Of a DNA stretch of 64,000 nt, positions 15,335 to 24,048 are shown one piece after another (position 1 is the stretch's first letter; each line of letters opens with the position of its first letter). Under the pieces are notes generated by a model. The model had not been told where the DNA came from, did not search any database, and saw only the letters and a program-made list of their open reading frames with translations. The position numbers and the translations under genes were made by a program. Origin of the DNA: Desulfomarina profundi (GTDB lineage: Bacteria > Desulfobacterota > Desulfobulbia > Desulfobulbales > Desulfocapsaceae); the NCBI RefSeq assembly GCF_019703855.1, contig NZ_AP024086.1:1074501-1138500 (forward strand), in the 5' to 3' direction.

Positions 15335-16396
15335 ATGAAAAAACTGGTATTGATCTGTACGGTAGCATTCATGTTTATTGCCAATGGTGCTGTGGCAAAA
15401 AACACTTTGAGACTGTTGACCTGGAAGGGTTATGCACCGGCCAAATTGGTAAAGGATTTTGAAGCGGAAACAGGTATCGATGTCAAAATCACCTATTCCA
15501 ACAATGAAGAAATGATTGCCAAGCTGAGGGCTACCCGCGGTGGAGGATTTGATCTGGCCCAGCCAAGTCAGGACAGGATTTCCTTTGTGCAGGCAAAATT
15601 CCCGGTGTACCAGCCGATCGATTTCAGCAGGGTAAACACTGGTCAGCTGACTGCTTCAATGGTAGAGGCTGTTAAGAAAAACAGTGCCTATGATGGTAAG
15701 GCTTATGCTGTACCGTTCTGCTATGGAACAACAGGTATGATCGTCAATCAGAAAATGGCTCCGGATGCAAAAGACTGGTCAGATCTGTGGAATCCGAAAT
15801 ATGCCGGAAAAATTTCCTATAGATTGAAAAGACCACTGCTGATTGCTACCGCTTTCGGTCTGGGAGAGAATCCTTTTGCCCTGTACAATGATATTAACGC
15901 TTATCGTGCTCTGATGAAAAGAGTTGAAAAAACTCTTATTGATGGCAAGAAGCTGGTAAAAAATTACTGGACCAGTGGTGATACTCAGGTTGCTATCATC
16001 AAGAGTGGGGATGCATGGGTTATTTCCGGTTGGGATGGCAAGGGTTGGAGTCTGCATGCAACAAATCCCGATATAGACTTTATTGCTCCCAAGAGCGGTG
16101 CGCTGGGATGGATAGATACTTTTGCAATTCCGGCAAAATCAAAGAATCTTGATGCGGCGTACAAGTGGATTAACTTCATGCTGTCACCAAAAAATGCTGC
16201 ATACTTCACCAACAAGGAAGGGTACGGTACCGCTTCCGCCGATGCCATAAAATATCTTAACGAAGATATTAAGGCCAATTTCAGTAGATCATTTCCCCCG
16301 GAGGTGCTTGACAACATCAAGTGGCACCCGCCGGTTCCTGAAGGATTTGAAACAATTGAAGCAAAGGTCCTGGACAGAATCAAGGCCGCAAAATAG
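15335..16396 (+). CDS. potD: Polyamine ABC transporter substrate-binding protein
   Basis: 353 residues with a signal peptide cleaved after about residue 21 (GAVA). The mature part is a type II periplasmic binding protein of the PotD/PotF family: 'LTWKGYAP..LVKDFEAETGI.V', 'YAVPFCYGTTGM', 'WSDLWNPKYAGKIS' and 'GWIDTFAIPAKSKN.DAAYKWINF'. These delimit the substrate cleft, with Trp and acidic residues suited to amine binding. Spermidine or putrescine is the likely ligand, but exact specificity cannot be read. It is the first gene of potDABC and precedes a 140-base gap with a strong hairpin, a layout that often raises binding-protein output over the rest. Confidence 0.9.
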   Translation: MKKLVLICTVAFMFIANGAVAKNTLRLLTWKGYAPAKLVKDFEAETGIDVKITYSNNEEMIAKLRATRGGGFDLAQPSQDRISFVQAKFPVYQPIDFSRVNTGQLTASMVEAVKKNSAYDGKAYAVPFCYGTTGMIVNQKMAPDAKDWSDLWNPKYAGKISYRLKRPLLIATAFGLGENPFALYNDINAYRALMKRVEKTLIDGKKLVKNYWTSGDTQVAIIKSGDAWVISGWDGKGWSLHATNPDIDFIAPKSGALGWIDTFAIPAKSKNLDAAYKWINFMLSPKNAAYFTNKEGYGTASADAIKYLNEDIKANFSRSFPPEVLDNIKWHPPVPEGFETIEAKVLDRIKAAK

Positions 16397-16455
16397 CCTG
16401 AAAGCGTCCTGATCTTAGGATACTTTTTTCATTACAGGCGAGTTTTCATCGTTAT

Positions 16456-16490
16456 CCGGAGTGATTTCATTACCTGTGTTATCGCTCCGG
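16456..16490 (+). other. Intercistronic stem-loop between potD and potA
   Basis: Arms CCGGAGTGAT (16456-16465) and ATCGCTCCGG (16481-16490) pair over all ten positions, one as G-U, around a 15-base loop. No T-tract follows, so it is more likely an mRNA-stabilising or partial attenuator structure. It would favour excess PotD over PotABC. Confidence 0.6.
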
Positions 16491-16536
16491 GTTCTGTTCA
16501 GTTTCTATTCAAAATTGACACTTCTCAGGAATCAGC

Positions 16537-17595
16537 ATGAGTTATGTTCTGGAAATAAAAAATATCACAAAAAAATTCGGCGATTTTACGGCCGTTGATT
16601 CTGTAAGTTTTACTGTGGATGATGGCGGGTTCTTTTCCATTCTTGGTGGATCAGGCTGTGGAAAAACAACACTTCTGCGGATGATTGCAGGTTTTGAAGA
16701 GGAAACGGAAGGAGAACTGTATATCCGTGGCGAATCCATGAAGGGTATTCCGCCTGAAAAACGGCCGGTTAATATTGTTTTTCAGAATCTTGCCCTTTTT
16801 CCCATGATGAATGTGGAAAAAAATGTCGCTTTTGGTCTACAGCGGCAGAAGCTGCCCAGGCAGGAAGTCAAACATCGGGTGACAGAGATGCTTGAGCGGG
16901 TAGGACTGGTCGGTTTTGAAAAGAAAAAGGTAACTGATCTTTCCGGCGGGCAGCGGCAGCGTGTGGCAATAGCACGCTCCCTGGTTCTCAGGCCATCCAT
17001 TCTTCTCCTGGATGAGCCCTTGGGTGCACTGGATCGAAAACTGAGGGAACATATGAAGATTGAACTCAAAGTCCTTCAGAAGGAAATCGGAACCACGTTT
17101 ATTTATATTACCCATGATCAATCGGAAGCGCTGGTTATGAGTGACAGTGTTGCTGTCATGAATGAAGGGCACTTTGAGCAGATTGATACTCCAAAAAATC
17201 TCTACAAGAATCCAAAAACGTCTTTTGTCGCAGGATTTGTCGGTGAAAGTAATGAGTTCTCAGTTACCGATTATCGGGACGGTATTCTGGTTACCGGAAG
17301 TGGGTGCCGATTAAACAAACCCGGACTCGATTTTCAGCCCCGCAAGCTTTTCATGCGGCCGGAAGCGTTCATTCTGAACCCTTCTCCTGATCTGGAAAAT
17401 GTTGAACTGATAGATATGAAGGTCAAGGCCATCCTTTTTGACGGTTCCAATACGAAAATATCGGCAAATATCCTTGATGGTAATGATGATGTTCTCATTT
17501 CTCTACCCCAGAATGCACAGTTTGAAGACCTCAGGGAGGGGGAAGAACTGAAGGTTGGCATTCACCGTGATGATTTAAAATGTTATCGGGATTGA
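16537..17595 (+). CDS. potA: Polyamine ABC transporter ATPase
   Basis: 352 residues. ABC ATPase domain (1-235): Walker A GGSGCGKTT (about 37-45), Q-loop FQNLALFP, signature LSGGQRQRVA, Walker B LLLDEPLGALD, and H-loop ITHDQSEAL. The C-terminal 115 residues form the TOBE_2 regulatory region typical of PotA/MalK-type subunits. It energises import through PotB and PotC. It ends four bases before potB. Confidence 0.94.
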   Translation: MSYVLEIKNITKKFGDFTAVDSVSFTVDDGGFFSILGGSGCGKTTLLRMIAGFEEETEGELYIRGESMKGIPPEKRPVNIVFQNLALFPMMNVEKNVAFGLQRQKLPRQEVKHRVTEMLERVGLVGFEKKKVTDLSGGQRQRVAIARSLVLRPSILLLDEPLGALDRKLREHMKIELKVLQKEIGTTFIYITHDQSEALVMSDSVAVMNEGHFEQIDTPKNLYKNPKTSFVAGFVGESNEFSVTDYRDGILVTGSGCRLNKPGLDFQPRKLFMRPEAFILNPSPDLENVELIDMKVKAILFDGSNTKISANILDGNDDVLISLPQNAQFEDLREGEELKVGIHRDDLKCYRD

Positions 17596-17599
17596 AAAT

Positions 17600-18454
17600 A
17601 TGAAAAAAAGAAGCGGCACATTTTACCTCCTGCTGGTACCTGTCCTTTTATGGCTTGTTATGCTGATTGTTGTTCCGCACCTGGATATGTTTTTTCGCTC
17701 TTTTCGTTTTGAAACTGATGAGGGAGCGATGATTTTTTCCCTGAACAATTATCTGGCATTTTTTGAAGATCAAATATACTGGCTCACCTTTGTCAAGACA
17801 GCATTGTATTCCATTGGTGTTACTTTTCTTGCTTTTGTGGTCACCTTTCCCGTAGCATTTTACCTGACCAAGGTTATTGCAAAAAAATACAGCAGTTTTA
17901 TGGTGTTGCTGCTTTTGATCCCCATATGGATAGGGGAGCTGGTGACGATTTACGGCTGGATGATTCTTCTGAGTGACAATGGTGTGATAAACAATTTTCT
18001 TATAAATATCGGATTGATAGACACTTATTTGCCCATGCTGTACAACAATTTCAGCATGACCATCGGTCTACTGTATATGTCCATGCTTTTTATGATTGTT
18101 CCCATGATGTCTGCTCTGGAAAGTCTTGATGACTCTCTCATCGAGGCGGCAAGTGATCTGGGTGCCTCAAAATGGACAATTTTCTATCGGATTGTAATTC
18201 CATATACAACACCGGGAATTGCTTCAGGGGGCATTATTGTATTTATGCTGGTGATAGGGGATTACGTTGCACCCAATATCCTTGGAGGAAAGAGTTCTCT
18301 ATGGTTCACGGAGCAGATTTACAACAAATTTCTGGCTACTTTCAACTGGAATGAAGGTGCGGCTTTTGGCTTTCTGTTGCTTATGCTGTCTTCGACCATT
18401 ATCTGGATAGCCCTGAAACTGACGGGACAAAAACTTGAGAAGGTTGGATCATGA
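17600..18454 (+). CDS. potB: Polyamine ABC transporter permease
   Basis: 284 residues, six predicted membrane helices, with the first near residues 8-28. The cytoplasmic EAA loop reads EAASDLGASKWTIFYRIVIP, which docks with PotA. It belongs to the BPD_transp_1 family. The stop overlaps the potC start (ATGA at 18451-18454), so the two permease halves are coupled. Confidence 0.93.
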   Translation: MKKRSGTFYLLLVPVLLWLVMLIVVPHLDMFFRSFRFETDEGAMIFSLNNYLAFFEDQIYWLTFVKTALYSIGVTFLAFVVTFPVAFYLTKVIAKKYSSFMVLLLLIPIWIGELVTIYGWMILLSDNGVINNFLINIGLIDTYLPMLYNNFSMTIGLLYMSMLFMIVPMMSALESLDDSLIEAASDLGASKWTIFYRIVIPYTTPGIASGGIIVFMLVIGDYVAPNILGGKSSLWFTEQIYNKFLATFNWNEGAAFGFLLLMLSSTIIWIALKLTGQKLEKVGS

Positions 18455-19305
18455 TACGTACATTACCATGCTCACGTCTATATAAGGTTGGGTACTCTCT
18501 TTATATTTTACTGTTTTATATCTTTCTCATCATGCCATTGGTAACGATCTGTGTGCTGGCATTTAATGATTCGAATTTCATTGCTCTGCCATGGAACGGA
18601 TTCTCCCTGGACTGGTTTTTTGCCGATACAGATGACCGGCTTGGCCTGTTCAAGGATCCTGACCTGATGATGAGTGTCTGGACAAGTGTGGAAACAGGTT
18701 TTTTTGTGGCTATGTTTTCCACTATTGTCGGTACTATTGCCGCGTTGCTTTTTGAGGAAGAGAGATTCAGGTTCAAGGGACTGCTCTATTTTCTGGCTCT
18801 CGCACCCCTGGTTATTCCAGGAGTTGTACTGGGTATTTCCATTTTGCTTACTTCGACTTACACTGGAACCTATATGGAGGAAACCTTTGGCTGGGATATG
18901 GAGTTTCTCAGTCCGGGGTTCTGGCTGGTTGTCATTGGCCAGTTTTCCTTCGGTGCAACTTATGTGATGCTTCTCGTTGGCGCACGACTGAAAAAATTTG
19001 ACAAGGTTCTGGAAGAGGCGGCACTCAGCCTGAGGGCAACCCGGTTGGAGGTGATCAGGCTTATCACTCTTCCTTTTCTGCGCCCAGCTATTATCGGTGC
19101 TTTTGTCGTTACGTTTCTGATCAGTTTTTCCAATTTCAATACAACTATTTTTCTTATCGGCTCTGATCCGACCCTGCCGGTTGACCTCTATTCCCGCATC
19201 AAGTTCAGCTCAACACCTGTTCTTAATGCAGTTTCATTTATGATTGTCATGTTTATCACCTTTTCTGCGATGATAAGCTTTGTACTCAACCGGAAAAAAA
19301 TTTGA
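18451..19305 (+). CDS. potC: Polyamine ABC transporter permease
   Basis: 284 residues, six membrane helices, with EAA loop EEAALSLRATRLEVIRLITL and the BPD_transp_1 architecture. The first helix (about 15-40) and a long first periplasmic loop (FIALPWNGFSLDWFF) match PotC. It pairs with PotB to form the membrane channel. It is the last gene of potDABC. No clear terminator stands in the 145 bases before trpC. Confidence 0.93.
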   Translation: MIRTLPCSRLYKVGYSLYILLFYIFLIMPLVTICVLAFNDSNFIALPWNGFSLDWFFADTDDRLGLFKDPDLMMSVWTSVETGFFVAMFSTIVGTIAALLFEEERFRFKGLLYFLALAPLVIPGVVLGISILLTSTYTGTYMEETFGWDMEFLSPGFWLVVIGQFSFGATYVMLLVGARLKKFDKVLEEAALSLRATRLEVIRLITLPFLRPAIIGAFVVTFLISFSNFNTTIFLIGSDPTLPVDLYSRIKFSSTPVLNAVSFMIVMFITFSAMISFVLNRKKI

Positions 19306-19450
19306 GCACAATTGGTGGTGGAAGGTCGGTTCATTGAAGATTTTTTGGAAAACAGGTAAGGTGCGTCTCCGAATTTGCAAAAACCTCAATCATGCAGGAT
19401 TGGGGCAGCATTACCTTTACGTTTAAAAAATCCCGGAGAGCCTGCCGCCG

Positions 19451-20227
19451 ATGATTCTTGATACCATTGTAGAAACAAAGAAAAAAGAAGTTGCTTCTCT
19501 GAAAGAAGAGGGCATTCGACTACCCTCTTCTTTCAGAGAAAATAAGATTGAACCTCCCCGAGGATTCCGAAATGCATTGGTTTCCTCTCCCGTCGTTTCT
19601 ATTATCGCCGAGGTAAAAAAAGCCTCTCCATCCAAGGGTGTTATCAGTGAGAATTTTGAGCCTGTTCGAATTGCTGAAAATTATGAGAAAAATGGTGCAG
19701 CAGCTGTCTCAGTGCTCACCGACGTTGATTATTTCCAGGGTTCACTGCTCTATCTCCTGCAGGTGCGGCACAGTGTGAAATTACCGGTATTAAGAAAAGA
19801 TTTTATAATAGATGAGGTGCAGATCAGAGAGGCTGCTGTGCATGGTGCTGATGCCGTTTTGCTGATAGCATCCATCCTTGACCTGTCGAGGCTACAGGAA
19901 TTTCGATTGTGTGCTGCGGAATACGGAATGGATTCCCTGGTGGAAGTTCACAATGAAAAAGAAACGGAACTGGCCGTTGAATCCGGAGCTGATCTGATCG
20001 GTATAAATAACAGGAACCTGAAAAATTTCTCCATGGATCTGGAAACTACTTTTCGTCTGAAAAAAATGATTCCTGCTGAGATTCCTGTTGTCAGTGAGTC
20101 CGGGTTGCGAACTGCCGAGGATATTGTCCGTCTCAGAGAAGCTGGAGTAAGTGCTGCCCTGATTGGTGAAGCTCTGATGCGGGCGGGGAGTGATTCCGGG
20201 TTGTTACGGGAGCTGAGAAGAGAGTGA
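19451..20227 (+). CDS. trpC: Indole-3-glycerol-phosphate synthase
   Basis: 258 residues, a complete monofunctional TIM barrel. Diagnostic motifs are AEVKKASPSKG (phosphate and catalytic Lys), VLTDVDYFQGS, 'LRKDFIIDEVQI', 'LIGINNRNLKNF' and VSESGL. It converts carboxyphenylamino-deoxyribulose phosphate to indole-glycerol phosphate in tryptophan synthesis. Its stop overlaps the trpF start (GTGA). The other trp genes are absent from this window, so trpCF is either split off or the rest lies elsewhere. Confidence 0.95.
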   Translation: MILDTIVETKKKEVASLKEEGIRLPSSFRENKIEPPRGFRNALVSSPVVSIIAEVKKASPSKGVISENFEPVRIAENYEKNGAAAVSVLTDVDYFQGSLLYLLQVRHSVKLPVLRKDFIIDEVQIREAAVHGADAVLLIASILDLSRLQEFRLCAAEYGMDSLVEVHNEKETELAVESGADLIGINNRNLKNFSMDLETTFRLKKMIPAEIPVVSESGLRTAEDIVRLREAGVSAALIGEALMRAGSDSGLLRELRRE

Positions 20228-20874
20228 ATTCTGTTTCCAGAACAAGGGTAAAGATGTGCGGTACGACCCGACTGGAAGATGCCGCAGCTGCTGTGCGTTA
20301 TGGTGTTGATGCCCTTGGATTTATTCTCTACGCTCCCAGTCCCCGGTATGTCTCTGTCAAACAGGCTAAAAAGATCTGTGATACCCTGCCTCCTTTTGTC
20401 GACCGGGTGGGAGTCGTGGTGAATGAAAAACCTGAACGGCTCGTTTCTCTGGTTGAAGCGGTCGGGTTTACCCATCTGCAGCTTCATGGTGAAGAGTCGG
20501 TACACTACTGTGAGCAGCTCAGGGAGAATCTTCCCCACGTTAAACTGTTAAAGGCCTTCCGGGTGGGGGAATTATCCGTGATGGAGAATTTTACTCCCTA
20601 TGAAGACTGTGTGGACGGCTTTCTTCTGGATACCTGGGTCAAGGGGGAGAAGGGAGGAACGGGGAAAACATTTGACTGGTCCATAATCAGAAGACTGGTT
20701 TTACGTCTTCCTGTTGTGCTTGCCGGAGGATTGAATAGAGAAAATATCGGTGCTGCAATAGCTTCGGTAAATCCTTATGCTGTAGATCTCAATTCAGGTG
20801 TGGAGAGTGCGCCGGGGATAAAAGATCATCAGTTATTAAAACAGGTAATGGGGCAGATAGTCAGCGGGCGATGA
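20224..20874 (+). CDS. trpF: Phosphoribosylanthranilate isomerase
   Basis: 216 residues beginning with GTG at 20224, inside the trpC stop. TIM-barrel motifs: KMCGTTRLEDA (Cys general base), 'LGFILYAPSPRYV', LQLHGEE, 'LLDTWVKGEKGGTGKTFDW' and LAGGLNREN followed by DLNSGVE (phosphate site and catalytic Asp region). It catalyses the Amadori step before TrpC. The last 39 bases overlap the 3' end of the convergent rlpA gene, so the transcripts are antisense to each other there. Confidence 0.94.
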   Translation: MNSVSRTRVKMCGTTRLEDAAAAVRYGVDALGFILYAPSPRYVSVKQAKKICDTLPPFVDRVGVVVNEKPERLVSLVEAVGFTHLQLHGEESVHYCEQLRENLPHVKLLKAFRVGELSVMENFTPYEDCVDGFLLDTWVKGEKGGTGKTFDWSIIRRLVLRLPVVLAGGLNRENIGAAIASVNPYAVDLNSGVESAPGIKDHQLLKQVMGQIVSGR

Positions 20875-21606
20875 TAAACGCCCCTTGTATCCATAATCAT
20901 GCAGGGCTTTTTCGGCTCTCTTTGCATTTTTCAGGGTTGCTCCCACATAAACCTGGACCCGGTAGAGTATCGACAGGGGGCCATAGTATTTCTGGATTAC
21001 CGTTGTATGCCCAGCGTCGGTAAACCTTTTCTGCAGTTTCAAGGCATTAATCTTGTGGGCAAAGGCGCCAATCTGCACATAGAATTCTCCGGAATTGAAA
21101 TCAGGATATGAAGATCTTTTTTCAGACAAAGCAACAATTTTGACCCTGGCAACCCCTTCACTTACCAAGCCTATTTTTTTGGCGGCCTTATAACTCAGGT
21201 CAATAATTCTTCCACGAATGAACGGTCCCCGGTCATTGACCCGCACCACGGTTTCCCTGCCGTTGTGCAGGTTCCTGACCAGCAGCATGGTATTCATCGG
21301 CAGGGTTTTGTGGGCGGCTGTCATGGAATACATATTGTATATTTCACCGTTGGAAGTCCTGCGGCCATGAAAATCTCGGCCATACCACGAAGCAAGGCCC
21401 GTCTGTATAAATCCAGAGGCGGAGGGGATGGGATAATACCGTTTGGCATTGATCACATAGGGTTTCTGGGTGTGATGGCGGCGAGTGGCGGACTCCCCCT
21501 GGTCTGTCAGCCAGAGAGAACAGAAAAGGATCAGGAAAAATGTAATCCGAAAAATATGTTGCCTACCTCCGTATTGTCGACTGAAATTATTGCTGGCTGG
21601 TTTCAT
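20836..21606 (-). CDS. rlpA: RlpA-family septal-ring lytic transglycosylase with SPOR domain
   Basis: 256 residues. An N-terminal signal sequence (about 18-40) precedes a double-psi beta-barrel (about 60-155) with GLASWYGRDFHGRRTSNGE and 'VRVNDRGPF', whose Asp is the catalytic acid in RlpA. A C-terminal SPOR domain (about 175-250, FYVQIGAFAHKINALKLQ) binds denuded septal glycan. No lipobox Cys is seen, unlike E. coli RlpA. Its start lies inside the end of the upstream cytochrome gene (20-base overlap), and its 3' end overlaps trpF by 39 bases. Confidence 0.9.
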   Translation of the reverse strand: MKPASNNFSRQYGGRQHIFRITFFLILFCSLWLTDQGESATRRHHTQKPYVINAKRYYPIPSASGFIQTGLASWYGRDFHGRRTSNGEIYNMYSMTAAHKTLPMNTMLLVRNLHNGRETVVRVNDRGPFIRGRIIDLSYKAAKKIGLVSEGVARVKIVALSEKRSSYPDFNSGEFYVQIGAFAHKINALKLQKRFTDAGHTTVIQKYYGPLSILYRVQVYVGATLKNAKRAEKALHDYGYKGRLSSPADYLPHYLF

Positions 21607-23059
21607 TTTTTAGAAAGGTGCTGATACGGTTTTTGTAGAAGAGTCCGGCTGCACCGGTCGTATGAGGTGTATAGGGGCGTCGTCCATTATGTTTTGAGTT
21701 GGCTTTTTGCGAGTCAACGCGAACCTCCTCCTCTTCATCAATCCATGATAAAAAGTAATCAAGTACAGGTCTTACCGTTGTGAGTGTACCATTTTTGCCG
21801 CGGCCAAGCAAAATCGGTCGCCAGCGGCGCATGGTATATCCCCTGTACCAGAGTCCGGTTTGTTGCCGGCCCGTAATCTTGTCTGTCATAGCCGGAGGCA
21901 GTTCATCCCTGTCAAAATCGGTATTGTTGGTCAATATCTTTTCTATTTCTGAACTACCCTGGTTGGTGAGATAAATCCAGGGTTCAAATTCATCTGTATC
22001 TGAACGGAGAAAATGTTTACCGAAATCATTAAAACTCCATTGGGCATGGCAGACCTGGCAGGATATGGCTTTGAGTTTTGTTCTGTCATGCTTCTGAAAA
22101 TGGGCCTGGTTATGCAGGAGGGGAAGGTTGTGGATCTTGCCCCTGTCAGAGAACAGAAAATAACCGTTGTCCTTTTTTGTTATCCTGGGTGGCAATGTTT
22201 TATCAAGCAGTGTCTTCCAGTGACAATCTGCACAGGTCGTGATTTTCTGTTGGTCACCTACGGCCATCAGGGATGAACCGGAATGGCAGTCAATACAGAG
22301 CAGACCTCGTTTTTGATGAATATCAGGCTGTAGCTGGTGGAATTCAAGACCATAGGGTCTTGGTTGAGGATCATCTGTTTTGTACGGGGTACGATATTCA
22401 TTGTTGAAATCATGTTCAAACCGGCCGTAATAATCGGCACCGACCCTGTTGCCATAATGACAGGACAAGCAGTTTTTATCAGATGGACTGCTGAAAATAT
22501 GGGAGAAACTGTCGTTTTCACGCTGGAGGTGGCACGCGGCACATCCTGTTCCCCTGCGGGTTGCAGGATAATTATCACCTGCGGAATAAGGATGGCATCT
22601 GAAACATCTTCGTCGCAGGAGATCATCGGCCAGATCAAGAGTTGTTTGGATAGTATCGTGTTGAGGTGTTTCAAGAAAGGAGTCCAGTTGAATTTCTGAG
22701 CCGAAAGCCTGTCTGAAAAGGTTTGTGCTTTTTTTCAGGGTGAAATGGAGGGAGTGGCGCACGTCTTTCACTGCATCTTCATGACATCCGCCGCAACGCT
22801 TTTTCATATGGTCAGGATGAGACGGTTGGCGAACCATATTGAAGTGAGCCACATCTTTCCTGGCGCTGCTACTGTCTCCGTCATGACAGGTAGTGCAGCC
22901 GATTCGATGATCCCTGTCAAGGTTGATGGAGTGACAGGTTTTGCAATTGTTTTTGCCCTGTTGAAGCTGACGGTCATTTCTGCAGCCCCAAAAGCCGGAA
23001 AAAAAAATCAGAAGGATGAGCGGCAGCAGGAAGTGGCTGTATGATGATCCGCTTTTCAT
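21587..23059 (-). CDS. Nine-heme c-type cytochrome, putative lipoprotein
   Basis: 490 residues. A hydrophobic leader ends at SGFWGC, where Cys26 may be lipidated, although Trp at -2 is unusual. Nine CXXCH motifs begin at residues 39, 55, 89, 152, 173, 197, 255, 276 and 334, with many spare His for distal ligation. The last 150 residues lack hemes and include a Trp/Arg-rich stretch (GLWYRGYTMRRWRP). I do not recognise a named family. It resembles periplasmic multiheme carriers that link membrane complexes to extracytoplasmic reductases. It overlaps rlpA by 20 bases, an odd partnership of redox and cell-wall genes. Confidence 0.85.
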   Translation of the reverse strand: MKSGSSYSHFLLPLILLIFFSGFWGCRNDRQLQQGKNNCKTCHSINLDRDHRIGCTTCHDGDSSSARKDVAHFNMVRQPSHPDHMKKRCGGCHEDAVKDVRHSLHFTLKKSTNLFRQAFGSEIQLDSFLETPQHDTIQTTLDLADDLLRRRCFRCHPYSAGDNYPATRRGTGCAACHLQRENDSFSHIFSSPSDKNCLSCHYGNRVGADYYGRFEHDFNNEYRTPYKTDDPQPRPYGLEFHQLQPDIHQKRGLLCIDCHSGSSLMAVGDQQKITTCADCHWKTLLDKTLPPRITKKDNGYFLFSDRGKIHNLPLLHNQAHFQKHDRTKLKAISCQVCHAQWSFNDFGKHFLRSDTDEFEPWIYLTNQGSSEIEKILTNNTDFDRDELPPAMTDKITGRQQTGLWYRGYTMRRWRPILLGRGKNGTLTTVRPVLDYFLSWIDEEEEVRVDSQKANSKHNGRRPYTPHTTGAAGLFYKNRISTFLKNETSQQ

Positions 23060-23120
23060 TGTTATTCCAGAAAATTTTCGACCTCAAGCTGGTCTGAAAA
23101 TAGTAAGTATATTTGTTGAA

Positions 23121-23364
23121 CCTAAATCCTGCAATTGGCAAGTTTTCGGAGATGCGAGGCATCAAGGGCGCAGACGTATTAACATACTTCAAGCACTTGA
23201 TAACGAAGCAGATTCGATAAAATTGCCAATCCCCAGGGCAAGGGAATAAAGAAAAAACAATCTCACTCTGATAGTGAGTAGTATAGCCCCTACTGTGATA
23301 CAGATAACTATCTGTTTATACAGTATAAATATTTTTTCTTTATTCCCGAAGTGCAGGATTTAGG
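23121..23364. repeat. Intergenic element bounded by inverted CCTAAATCCTGCA repeats
   Basis: CCTAAATCCTGCA at 23121-23133 and its complement at 23352-23364 bound 244 bases with nested inverted repeats: ATTGGCAA with TTGCCAAT (23133 to 23229), and a perfect 16-bp pair at 23242-23257 and 23332-23347 enclosing two small hairpins. No reading frame of note is inside. Shorter relatives occur elsewhere in the window (for example 27720-27781), so this is a member of a dispersed palindromic repeat family. The rest of the gap, 23060-23466, shows nothing else recognisable. Confidence 0.55.
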
Positions 23365-23466
23365 TTGAATATAATTGGTTTTATAATAAGCTTCTTATAA
23401 AAAACATATTCTACATAGAATATCCACATGTTCAATACTGGCAAGAATGGAAATTCAAGGTAATGG

Positions 23467-23495
23467 TTGAATTTTCACCGATTACCTGATATATA
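23467..23495 (+). promoter_or_regulatory. Promoter of the tRNA-Thr gene
   Basis: TTGAAT (23467-23472) and TATATA (23490-23495) are separated by exactly 17 bases, close to the sigma-70 consensus. The predicted start is about 30 bases before the mature tRNA. No other gene lies between. Confidence 0.6.
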
Positions 23496-23532
23496 GGCGT
23501 ACTGATTTTGTCCGTTCCGGAACAGGTCACCT

Positions 23533-23608
23533 GCCAGCATAGCTCAGTTGGTAGAGCGGCGCTCTCGTAAAGCGCAGGCCAGCGGTTCGATCCCGCTTGC
23601 TGGCTCCA
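23533..23608 (+). tRNA. tRNA-Thr (anticodon CGT)
   Basis: A complete 76-base cloverleaf: acceptor GCCAGCA with TGCTGGC, D stem GCTC/GAGC, anticodon stem GCGCT/AGCGC with loop CTCGTAA (anticodon CGT at 23566-23568, reading ACG), variable loop AGGCC, T stem AGCGG/CCGCT with loop TTCGATC, discriminator T and an encoded CCA. It stands alone between its own promoter and terminator. Confidence 0.95.
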
Positions 23609-23652
23609 AAAAAAAAAAAGGATTTGCAGCTGAAGCTGTAAATCCTTTTTTT
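23609..23652 (+). terminator. Rho-independent terminator after tRNA-Thr
   Basis: Stem GGATTTGCAGC (23620-23630) pairs with GCTGTAAATCC (23635-23645), with one G-U, around loop TGAA, followed by a run of seven T and preceded by an A-tract. It follows the tRNA CCA end directly and would also work on the other strand. Confidence 0.85.
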
Positions 23653-23668
23653 GCTCGGTACTGCGGCC

Positions 23669-23704
23669 AAAAAAAGAGGGACAACCGGAAAACCGGCTGC
23701 CCCG
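23669..23704 (-). terminator. Rho-independent terminator of the cold-shock gene
   Basis: On the minus strand a GC-rich hairpin built on GGGGCAGCCGG and CCGGTTGTCCC is followed by CTCTTTTTTT. It lies about 145 bases after the cspA stop and is placed to end that message. Confidence 0.7.
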
Positions 23705-23721
23705 AAAACTCAAAATAAAGC

Positions 23722-23847
23722 CGGATTTCTCATCAGTTCAGGCTGTGCCAGGTTTAAAGTTTTTTTTACAGTAAACAACAGTCTCCTGTGTTTACGGTAA
23801 CTATACTGAAAAATCGACGATCCCTGGATATTGATGAGAAATGCAGG
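23722..23847. repeat. Short element related to the 225-bp MITE ends, abutting cspA
   Basis: GGATTTCTCATCAGTTCAGG at 23722-23741 and GATGAGAAATGCAGG at 23833-23847 are inverted relatives of the ends of the 225-bp element at 27344 and 54594. The second arm touches the cspA stop codon (TTA, 23848-23850), so the repeat forms the 3' untranslated end of the cspA message. The DNA between the arms holds a small hairpin and no gene. Confidence 0.45.
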
Positions 23848-24048
23848 TTAGAGCTTTGTAACGTTTTGGGCGGCGGGGCCTTTCTGTCCGTCGACAACAT
23901 CAAAGCTGACTCGTTCGCCTTCATCGAGGGATTTAAAACCGTCTGCCTGGATGGCGGAATGATGAACGAAAACATCCTGACCTCCATCCTGCTCGATAAA
24001 GCCAAAACCTTTTGCGTCATTAAACCATTTTACTGTTCCATCTGCCAT
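23848..24048 (-). CDS. Cold-shock protein (CspA family)
   Basis: 66 residues, a single cold-shock domain beginning [18 protein letters not shown]. Both RNA-binding motifs are intact: KGFGFIEQ (RNP1) and DVFVHHSAI (RNP2). It binds single-stranded RNA and DNA and acts as an RNA chaperone. A clear RBS (AGGAGT) precedes the ATG. The 200-base gap upstream is in keeping with the long structured leaders of csp genes. Its neighbour upstream encodes another single-strand RNA-binding protein. Confidence 0.95.
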   Translation of the reverse strand: MADGTVKWFNDAKGFGFIEQDGGQDVFVHHSAIQADGFKSLDEGERVSFDVVDGQKGPAAQNVTKL

